This document shows positions 17,313 to 23,397 of a stretch of 23,397 bases of DNA, in pieces (the first letter of the stretch is position 1; every line of letters starts with the position of its first letter). The stretch comes from JANNGC01 sp043757045. Lineage in GTDB: Bacteria > Verrucomicrobiota > Verrucomicrobiia > Limisphaerales > SIBH01. The notes beneath the pieces are model-generated. The model was not told the DNA's origin, did no database searches, and saw only the letters and a list, made by a program, of their open reading frames with translations. The DNA is taken from positions 1 through 23,397 of the forward strand of contig JAYVQC010000149.1 of the NCBI GenBank assembly GCA_043757045.1, given 5' to 3'. A program made the position numbers and the translations under genes.

Positions 17313-18386
17313 TCACAGGATTACCAGGTCATCCCGATGCACGACTTCACCACGCGCCGTCTTGCGCGTGCTGATTTCCTCGGAGGCAAAGCGCGCGATG
17401 CCGCGGGCGAATTCCACACCGTCGCTGCCACACACACTCACGATGTCGCCGGCGGCGAACGTGCCGTCCACCCGCGTCACGCCCGGCGGCAGCAGGCTGC
17501 GCCCGCTCTCGATGAGCGCGCGTTTCGCACCCGCGTCCACGACCACGGATCCGCGTGGATGGTGGAAGAAGGCAATCCACCGCTTGCGCCCACGCAGCTT
17601 GGTGCCTTGCGGGAGAAAGAGCGTGCCCACGTCGTCGCCGTCCATGATTTCGCCGAGCACCTTCTTGCTCCATCCCGGCGCGATGACGAGCGGGATGCCG
17701 CTGCGCGCGACAATTTTTGCCGCCTGGATTTTCGACTTCATTCCGCCGACCGCCGTGGCGCTGGTCGTGCCGCCGGCCATCGCTTCGATCTGGCCGTCAA
17801 TGGACTCAATGATCGGGAGCCGCCGCGCGGTGGCCTTGCCGAAGTTCTCCATCACGCCGTCCACGCTGGTGAGAATGACCAGCAAGTCGGCGGGCAGTAG
17901 CGCGGCGATGAGAGCGGAGAGCTTGTCGTTGTCGCCGAACTTCAACTCGGTGGTGGAGACGGCATCGTTCTCATTGATGACGGGGATGACGCCGTGACGC
18001 AGCAGCGTGGTCAGGGTGTTGCGTGCGTTGCGATGGCGCTGCTCGTCCTGCAAATCCGCATGAGTCACGAGCACTTGGGCGACATGAAAGCCGTAGTGCG
18101 AGAACAGTTTTTCGTACGTCGCCATCAGCCGCGACTGGCCGACGGCGGCGCACGCCTGCTTTTCTTCGAGCGTGTCGGGACGCCGTTCGTAGCCGAGCAC
18201 ACCCATGCCCGCGCCGACCGCGCCGGAGGTGACGATGACAATCTCCTTGCCCGCCTGGCGGAGTTTCGCCATCTGCGCAACGAGCTGGCCCATCTGGGCG
18301 AGGTCGGGCTGTTTGCGTTCGTCGGTCAGCACGGCGGTGCCGAGTTTCACGACGATCCGTTTGGCGTTTTTCAGTTCACTGCGCAT
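17313..18386 (-). CDS. proB: Glutamate 5-kinase
   Basis: A 357-residue enzyme that phosphorylates L-glutamate at the gamma position, the first step of proline synthesis. The amino-acid-kinase domain carries KRIVVKLGTAVLTDE, IVTSGAVGAGMGVLG, VINENDAVST with KFGDNDKLSALIA, and GGMKSKIQAAKI; a PUA domain follows (about residues 275-357, RGSVVVDAGAKRAL, GTFAAGDIVSV). The length matches E. coli ProB (367). The ATG at 18386 (MRSELKNAKRIVV) is chosen because the longer reading to 18545 runs through the heptad tract and the 3' end of the neighbouring gene. No proA is adjacent. A heptad-periodic tract lies in its 5' leader and another repeat follows its stop. Confidence 0.95.
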   Translation of the reverse strand: MRSELKNAKRIVVKLGTAVLTDERKQPDLAQMGQLVAQMAKLRQAGKEIVIVTSGAVGAGMGVLGYERRPDTLEEKQACAAVGQSRLMATYEKLFSHYGFHVAQVLVTHADLQDEQRHRNARNTLTTLLRHGVIPVINENDAVSTTELKFGDNDKLSALIAALLPADLLVILTSVDGVMENFGKATARRLPIIESIDGQIEAMAGGTTSATAVGGMKSKIQAAKIVARSGIPLVIAPGWSKKVLGEIMDGDDVGTLFLPQGTKLRGRKRWIAFFHHPRGSVVVDAGAKRALIESGRSLLPPGVTRVDGTFAAGDIVSVCGSDGVEFARGIARFASEEISTRKTARGEVVHRDDLVIL

Positions 18387-18412
18387 GGAGCGCGGAGTTG
18401 GTAGCAGGGGAA

Positions 18413-18447
18413 GTTGAGAGTGGAAAGTTGAGAGTTGAGAGCAGGAG
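18413..18447. repeat. Short heptad-periodic tract (GTTGAGA) upstream of proB
   Basis: Consecutive 7-base units GTTGAGA, GTGGAAA, GTTGAGA, GTTGAGA, then the diverged GCAGGAG. It starts 27 bases upstream of the proB ATG and would be transcribed into its leader as a pyrimidine-rich tract. Confidence 0.7.
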
Positions 18448-18475
18448 GGCAGGGGAGCACAACGGGGCTGTCCCA

Positions 18476-18886
18476 CTATGTCTTCATGGCGAGGCGCGCG
18501 GCGGCGCAACCGCAAAGGGTGGCGAGCAACACCGTGCTGATACACGCGGCGAGATCGAGCGCGGCCAGCCTGCCCTGATGCGTGAAAACGTGATGCGCGG
18601 TCCAGCCGAGCAAGGCCAAATCCGCGCCGATCAAACCCACCACCGCGAGCAGGCGCGTGAGAAACGCACGGTCGGATTCGCGCGCGGGGACGACGGTGAC
18701 CGAGGGCGCGGCCTGCGGCGGCGCGGGCGCGACGGCGGGCGCGGATTCCGTCTGCGGCGCCGTGCCGCCATCAATCAGGATGCGCAGTCCGACGCCGGGC
18801 GGTTTCATCGGCGCGGATGGGCTGGACTCCGTGCGGTTGGAACCGAGCAAATCGCCGAGGCCGCGTCCGAGAGTTGATTTTGACAC
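18476..18886 (-). CDS. Small two-helix membrane protein with ParB-like N-terminal motif
   Basis: A 136-residue protein starting at a GTG (18886). Residues 1-15 read MSKSTLGRGLGDLLG, which matches the LGRGLxxLL box at the extreme N-terminus of chromosomal ParB proteins, the part that contacts and stimulates ParA. The HTH and CTP-binding domains of ParB are absent. Residues 20-70 are Pro/Ala-rich and probably disordered. Two hydrophobic helices follow (about 73-99 and 106-131), so it should sit in the inner membrane with a short loop between. Its start is 18 bases after the stop of the SNF2 gene, so it is probably co-transcribed. Function unknown; binding to a ParA-like ATPase is an inference from the motif. 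Confidence 0.7.
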   Translation of the reverse strand: MSKSTLGRGLGDLLGSNRTESSPSAPMKPPGVGLRILIDGGTAPQTESAPAVAPAPPQAAPSVTVVPARESDRAFLTRLLAVVGLIGADLALLGWTAHHVFTHQGRLAALDLAACISTVLLATLCGCAAARLAMKT

Positions 18887-18904
18887 GTTGAAAAATTCCG
18901 CCGG

Positions 18905-21900
18905 TTAATCTTCCGAGAACAAGTACTCCAGATCGCTCTGCGTCAGGTTGCGCGCGAAGCCTTCCTCGCCGAGCACGTCGCTGATGGTCTGCGCCTTGCG
19001 CTGCTGAAGCTCCCAGATTTTTTCCTCGACCGTGCCGGGCGCGATGAGCCGGTAGGCGTTGACCGTCGCGGTCTGTCCGATGCGATGCGAGCGATCAATG
19101 GCCTGCGCCTCGACCGCCGGATTCCACCACGGATCGTAGAGCACGACGTAACTCGCAGTGGTGAGGTTCAAGCCCGTGCCCGCCGCGCGCAGACTGAGCA
19201 GGAAGACCGCCGCCTGCGTCTCCGCCTGGAACGCCTGCACGATGGTCTGGCGTTCCTTCGTTTCGCCGGTGAGCAGATGCGTGGGGATGTTCAGCTTGCG
19301 GCACTCGATTTCGAGCAACTTCAACATCTGCACGAACTGCGAGAAGATGAGAACCTTATGGCCTTGCGCGAGCAGCGGTTCGAGCAACTCGAACAGCGTC
19401 TCAGTCTTGCCCGAAGGCGAGTCGTTGCCCACGAGCGTCGGGTGACAGCAAATCTGGCGCAGGCGCGTGAGCGCAGCGAGGACGTGCATCTTGCTTTTGT
19501 TCAGCCCCTTCTCGGCGACGATCTGAGCGACCTGCTCGCGGCTGCGGCGCAACTCTGCGAGATACAACTTGCGCTGCAAGTCGCCGAGTTCGCAGTCGCG
19601 GCGCTCCTCGATGCGGTCGGGCAAATCTTTCGCGACCTGCTTCTTCAAGCGACGCAGCATGAGCGGGCGCAACTTCGCCGCGAGCCGGCGGCGCGCGATG
19701 CGCTGCGTGGAGGCGACTTGATCCGCATCGCCCTCGCCCTTCGGCTGATAGGTATCGTGGAAATGTTCCTGCGTGCCGAGATAGCCGGGCTGGATGAAAT
19801 CCACGATGCTCCACAAATCGAGCAGGCGGTTCTCCAGCGGAGTTCCCGTGAGCGCGAGACGCTGATCCGCTTTCAACTGCTTCACCGACTGCGTGATTTG
19901 CGCGGCCGGATTTTTTATGAACTGCGCCTCGTCGAGAATGACCGCGCTGAAGGAAAACTTGTTCAAGTCCGCCAGGTCTCGGCGCAGCAGCGCGTAGTTC
20001 GTCACGATGATGTCGTGTTGCGGAATCTGCTTCCGCAAGTTGTGCCGCGCCGCGCCGCTCTCCAGCACCAGCACTTTGAGATGCGGCGTGAATTTCTCGG
20101 CCTCGCGCCGCCAGTTGTGCAGCACGGACGCGGGACAGATGACGAGCGTGGGGCGGGGATGCGCCCCTTGCTCATCGCGCAGCCACGCCATCCAGGCCAA
20201 GGTCTGAAGCGTTTTTCCGAGACCCATGTCGTCGGCGAGAATGCCGCCGAGGTGCGTGCGCGTGAGGTGGCAGAGAAACTCGAAACCGTCCTTCTGATAC
20301 GGACGCATCTCGGCGTTCACGCTCTTGGGGATTTCCACGCAAGGTACGCCCTCGAAGTCCGCAATCTTGGTCCGCAACGCGCGCAGCTCCGGCGAGTCCG
20401 CGAAACGCTTCAGCTCCGCTTCATCGAAGTGCGCCGCCTGATCGAGGCTGATGCGCTGGCCGATGGGACTGAGTGTGTCCTGGTTCAAGTCGGCCATCGT
20501 CTCGTGCGCCTTGGAAACAGCGGCGGTGTCGAGTTCGACCCAGCCGGCGTCGGGCAGTTTCACGAAGCGCGAATTGGAAACGGCAAGGCGCTGCAAATCC
20601 GCCGCGCTGAGTCTCATGCCCTCGTGCTCCCACTCGGTCGAGACGGTGAACCAATCGATGCCGCTGCCTTTGACGATGAGTTTGGGCTTCAACTGGCGCG
20701 GGGCCATGAACAGTCGGTGAAACGCCGGGTTGCCGAGAAACTCCGCGCCTTCGGGCCGCGCGGGCCAGGCCTGCGCGAGCGTGCCGAGAAATGTTTCATT
20801 GGCGTCGCCGACCCACAGGCCCGGCTCGGGCGTGAACCAGTCAAGCTGGCGCAGCCATTGCACGGCCGTTTCGAGATGTGGATCGTCCAGGATTTCCGGC
20901 TTTTCGCTGGCGCGGTTCTTGGCGTCGTCATGCTTCCAATCGCGACCGTTCCAAATCCACATGCTGCCGTCGCGCTTGCTTTTCGCAAGCAGCCGCAGCC
21001 GCACGGTGTCGTCGAGCAATTCAAAAATAAACTGTGGCGCGGCGGCGTGCGTGACACAGAGTTCTTCCCAATCTACGCCGTTGTTGGCGTTGGTCCGGCG
21101 CAGATGCATCAACAAGCGGTGACTCAGTTTCCGCACCGGAATGGCCGACTTGCTTTGCCAGTGATCGAGCACGGCCAGCGGCGGCGCATTGCGCAGCAGA
21201 TAAAATGTTCCGCCCGCAAGCGCGAGCGGCGGATGGCTGGCGAAGAAATGAATTTCCGGCAACGGAATATGCCGTCCGTCCGGCAGCGCGAGCCGGTGGG
21301 TGAAGGCGAGTTCGCTGTGGTCGCGATCCAGATGCGGCGTCAGTTCAGCGACCTGGCCGTGGAATTGAATCTTCTGGCCGTCGGGCGATTCGAGCCGCGC
21401 GGCGCGGCCCCAGTGCGAGAGCCAGTGCAAGAGTTCGGCGTTGGTCAGCACCAATGTGTCTGCGCCGTCCTTGCGGTCAGGGTGGGTTTCGGCGAGCCAC
21501 TGGATGAACTCCCAGTCGTCCGGCAAAAATAATTCCTGTTCATGCGCGGCGCGCGTGGTCAGCTCAATGATTTCACGGAGCGAACGGATTTTGTCGCCGG
21601 TGCGCGGACGGATGAGATGAAATTGCACGCCGAGCCGCTGGCGCGCGGGCTGTTCCTCATCGGGTTGGGGTGCGCACACCACACGCAACGCGGCGCGCGG
21701 CGAGTCGCTGTGCAACGGCTTCGCGGGGAAGAGCCAGTTCTCCAGTTCACGCACAAGGGTTTGCTCATGCTCGGCTTCCTCGACGGCGGCGAAGCGGTTC
21801 AAGTTGGCGTACTGTTGCAGCTCGGGCGGCGTGGAACGCTTGGCGCGCAGAAATAAAAACGCGAGTTCCTCCAGCCGCGCCTTACCGGTCGCGGCCAGCA

Positions 21901-22180
21901 TCTGCGGCCACCATTCGCTGGCGGGGAAATCCTTGCGGGACAGCGAGAGCTTTTCGAAATAGTCCTCGAGCAACAGCCACGCGCGCTGGGAATCCGGGCA
22001 GGTGGCGAAGCTGCGGAGCATTTCTTCGCGACCGGCCACGGTCATTTTCGTGTCGGACAGTTCACGGCGCAAATCGGCCAGCGCTCCGTACGTCTGCGAG
22101 AGCACCTTGTTGTTCGCGTCGTACTTCGTTGTGCCTGCACCCCGCGACCCGTTTCCGTTTCTGATTAAATGTTTTGCCAT
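18905..22180 (-). CDS. SNF2-family DNA-dependent ATPase / helicase-like protein
   Basis: A 1091-residue bacterial Swi2/Snf2 ATPase from the ATG at 22180 (MAKHLIRNG); a TTG at 22192 would add four residues. The C-terminal engine is complete: motif I ADDMGLGKTLQT (about residue 650), DEAQ box LDEAQFIKN (about 748), motif III LTGTPLEN, then the helicase C-domain with KVLIFSQFVQML, AAGTGLNLTTASYVVLYDPWWNP and the Q-x3-R arginine motif AIDRSHRIGQT. The first ~600 residues are the long, poorly conserved N-terminal region typical of bacterial members; no SWIM-type zinc cysteine cluster was recognised. Likely role: moving or removing proteins on DNA, or a part in RNA polymerase recycling or repair. 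No methylase, nuclease or phospholipase D gene is adjacent, so there is no evidence for a DISARM-like defence role. Confidence 0.93.
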   Translation of the reverse strand: MAKHLIRNGNGSRGAGTTKYDANNKVLSQTYGALADLRRELSDTKMTVAGREEMLRSFATCPDSQRAWLLLEDYFEKLSLSRKDFPASEWWPQMLAATGKARLEELAFLFLRAKRSTPPELQQYANLNRFAAVEEAEHEQTLVRELENWLFPAKPLHSDSPRAALRVVCAPQPDEEQPARQRLGVQFHLIRPRTGDKIRSLREIIELTTRAAHEQELFLPDDWEFIQWLAETHPDRKDGADTLVLTNAELLHWLSHWGRAARLESPDGQKIQFHGQVAELTPHLDRDHSELAFTHRLALPDGRHIPLPEIHFFASHPPLALAGGTFYLLRNAPPLAVLDHWQSKSAIPVRKLSHRLLMHLRRTNANNGVDWEELCVTHAAAPQFIFELLDDTVRLRLLAKSKRDGSMWIWNGRDWKHDDAKNRASEKPEILDDPHLETAVQWLRQLDWFTPEPGLWVGDANETFLGTLAQAWPARPEGAEFLGNPAFHRLFMAPRQLKPKLIVKGSGIDWFTVSTEWEHEGMRLSAADLQRLAVSNSRFVKLPDAGWVELDTAAVSKAHETMADLNQDTLSPIGQRISLDQAAHFDEAELKRFADSPELRALRTKIADFEGVPCVEIPKSVNAEMRPYQKDGFEFLCHLTRTHLGGILADDMGLGKTLQTLAWMAWLRDEQGAHPRPTLVICPASVLHNWRREAEKFTPHLKVLVLESGAARHNLRKQIPQHDIIVTNYALLRRDLADLNKFSFSAVILDEAQFIKNPAAQITQSVKQLKADQRLALTGTPLENRLLDLWSIVDFIQPGYLGTQEHFHDTYQPKGEGDADQVASTQRIARRRLAAKLRPLMLRRLKKQVAKDLPDRIEERRDCELGDLQRKLYLAELRRSREQVAQIVAEKGLNKSKMHVLAALTRLRQICCHPTLVGNDSPSGKTETLFELLEPLLAQGHKVLIFSQFVQMLKLLEIECRKLNIPTHLLTGETKERQTIVQAFQAETQAAVFLLSLRAAGTGLNLTTASYVVLYDPWWNPAVEAQAIDRSHRIGQTATVNAYRLIAPGTVEEKIWELQQRKAQTISDVLGEEGFARNLTQSDLEYLFSED

Positions 22181-22189
22181 CTGATTAAA
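22160..22189. repeat. Direct 10-bp repeat across the SNF2 start codon
   Basis: TCTGATTAAA occurs at 22160-22169 and again at 22180-22189, exactly 20 bases apart (about two helical turns), bracketing the first codons of the SNF2 gene. It may be an operator-like site or chance. Confidence 0.5.
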
Positions 22190-22320
22190 CAACCCATCAA
22201 GCCACTAAACGACCTATCATCACGACATACTCAGGCCGTTCGGGTCAATCAGAAAAAAGGATTATTTGGGGTGTTGCGGCGGGAAACACATGCAGACGTT
22301 GGAAAAATCTGTCCTGCTCC

Positions 22321-22396
22321 ATTCCTCTGCCGATCATTCCCCTGCCTTTTCTCCGAGCTGGAACCGGGGAAGCAGGGGAATGATCGGCAGGGGAAT
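22321..22396. repeat. 76-bp palindromic repeat, family 3 (GCAGGGGAATGATCGGCAG-type)
   Basis: A perfect 19-bp inverted repeat, CTGCCGATCATTCCCCTGC (22327-22345) with its complement at 22372-22390, is extended outward by ATTCC/GGAAT with one mismatch. The loop is 26 bases. It lies between the YgfZ gene and the SNF2 gene, both on the reverse strand, and could end YgfZ transcription although the T-run is poor. The motif is itself partly repetitive (CATTCCCCTGCC appears in diverged form as ATTCCTCTGCC). The rest of 22193-22460 shows no gene. Confidence 0.9.
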
Positions 22397-22460
22397 AGCC
22401 GTGGATTTTGCGCGTCAGGGAGTGTCCTTGGACATCCAACGCAAAACCTCTTTGTGAAGA

Positions 22461-23397
22461 TTAACTGTTGAACGGCAGTGCCACAATCCGCACCGGGCTT
22501 TCTCCACCCGCGCTGCGCAAGGTCAGTTCCGTTCCCAACTGATTCGCCTCCTTACGGACATAACCGAGCGCGAGATTGATCTTCAACGCCGGTGATTTCA
22601 ACGCACTGGTAACATAGCCAACCTCCTTGCCCGCGTGAATTAGTTTGTCGCCTTTCTGCGGCAGAGCGGCCAGATCATCAGCGAGCCGCAGACCGCGCAA
22701 TTCCTTCGTCACCTGCCCGATACTGTGGATGCGATTCAAAACTTCCTGACCGATGTAGCAACCTTTGCTGTAACTCACCGCGCGGCTTTCCAGACCGGCT
22801 TCCAGCGGCAGGTTGGTTTCGTCCATGTCCGCGCCGTAACGCGGAATGCCCGCTTCGATGCGCGCCATTTCAAACGCCGACCAACCGCACGCGCGACCGC
22901 CCACGGCTTTGGCGGCGGCGATCAACTTATCGGCCACCAGACCGAGCGCATTGTTCGGCACGAATAAATCAAAGCCGTGTGAACCGAGCCGCGCGTGGTT
23001 CATCAAATAAATTTCACCGAGCATGGTGTCCGTAACCTTGACGAACGCCAGCGGCTGGGCGGGGATTTCAGGAAAATGTTCCAGCGCACGAATCACCGCT
23101 TCCGCCTTTGGCCCTTGCACGGCAAGCAAACCATAATGCGGCGCGGCGTCCACGATCTGCACGTCATCGGACACGATGAATTTTTCAAGCCGTTGGGAAA
23201 TTTTCGCGGTCAGTCCCGGCTCGAAATCGAGCAGCAGTTCGTCCTGGAGACAGAAGATGTTCAGGTCACTTTCCATCCTGCCCTTGGCGGTGACGAGCGC
23301 GGCATAACAGCCTTCGCCCGCGCGCAGTTTCTTAACATCGTTCGTCACCTGACCATGGAGAAAGCGGACGCGGTCCGCGCCCGTCAGGCAGATGCGC
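22461..23397 (-). CDS. ygfZ: Folate-binding protein YgfZ (GcvT-like Fe-S cluster maintenance protein), 5' end outside the window
   Basis: A partial gene: 312 residues are visible and the frame stays open to the right edge. The reading upstream of a GTG at 23348 gives LTGADRVRFLHGQVTNDV, the conserved N-terminal YgfZ/GcvT segment, so that GTG is internal and the true start is beyond 23397. The family signature KGCYIGQE, with its conserved cysteine, is intact (codons near 22765-22740). YgfZ acts in the cytoplasm with tetrahydrofolate to maintain certain iron-sulfur enzymes such as MiaB. The final beta-barrel part ends SPVRIVALPFNS. No other Fe-S genes are in view. Confidence 0.92.
   Translation of the reverse strand, partial: RICLTGADRVRFLHGQVTNDVKKLRAGEGCYAALVTAKGRMESDLNIFCLQDELLLDFEPGLTAKISQRLEKFIVSDDVQIVDAAPHYGLLAVQGPKAEAVIRALEHFPEIPAQPLAFVKVTDTMLGEIYLMNHARLGSHGFDLFVPNNALGLVADKLIAAAKAVGGRACGWSAFEMARIEAGIPRYGADMDETNLPLEAGLESRAVSYSKGCYIGQEVLNRIHSIGQVTKELRGLRLADDLAALPQKGDKLIHAGKEVGYVTSALKSPALKINLALGYVRKEANQLGTELTLRSAGGESPVRIVALPFNS

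Noticed and set aside
19085..21532. 815-residue forward open frame opposite the SNF2 gene
   Set aside because: Arg/Leu/Gln-rich shadow; all SNF2 motifs are intact on the reverse strand.
18905..22180. SNF2 gene as part of a DISARM or other defence island
   Set aside because: No neighbouring methyltransferase, nuclease, DUF1998 or phospholipase D gene; the neighbours are housekeeping genes.

Overview
This window is GC-rich chromosomal DNA from a diderm (Gram-negative) bacterium, most likely a member of the Verrucomicrobiota, probably of the Pedosphaera/Limisphaera (subdivision 3) type. That placement is an inference. It rests on a large secreted beta-helix protein with a jelly-roll domain and an FFRL-type C-terminus, Tat-exported and lipoprotein sugar enzymes, a plant/cyanobacterial-like HisRS signature, an LptD homologue (so an outer membrane with LPS), few Shine-Dalgarno sites, and many palindromic intergenic repeats. 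No phage, IS transposase, CRISPR array or resistance gene is visible.

Layout: 1-2000 holds tRNA-Pro(GGG), a KDPG/KHG aldolase and a reverse-strand protein of unknown function built from two copies of a 79-residue helical unit. 1910-4681 is one large secreted beta-helix protein. A terminator and a 153-bp palindromic repeat separate it from hisS (reverse), which is divergent from icd (forward). 7812-9191 is a Tat-exported Gfo/Idh/MocA oxidoreductase. 9459-11207 is a two-gene unit: a solo polyamine-type periplasmic binding protein and a spermidine-synthase-like methyltransferase fold. 11479-13137 is an exported DUF5060/DUF4038 glycosidase (apiosidase-like). A bidirectional terminator separates it from a reverse-strand initiator tRNA and then lptD. 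Divergent from lptD is a lipoprotein sugar-phosphate isomerase/epimerase-like protein. The right third is all on the reverse strand: mazG, proB, a small two-helix membrane protein with a ParB-like N-terminus, a SNF2-family ATPase, and a YgfZ-type folate-binding protein that runs off the right edge.

How it fits together: most genes are housekeeping (translation, TCA cycle, proline synthesis, nucleotide sanitation, LPS export, Fe-S maintenance). They are interleaved with exported carbohydrate-related proteins typical of a polysaccharide degrader. The forward unit 9459-11207 and the reverse pair SNF2/18886 are the only clear operon-like arrangements.

The most unusual layer is non-coding. At least five intergenic regions hold large inverted repeats from several families. 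In two of them the repeat itself supplies the TAG stop codon of the neighbouring gene (hisS and mazG). Two heptad-periodic tracts flank proB. No single clearly new multi-gene system is present. The best leads are the repeat families, the duplicated 79-residue protein, the polyamine-binding/SpeE-like pair and the ParB-like membrane protein next to the SNF2 ATPase. No intergenic stretch longer than about 300 bases lacks a feature.
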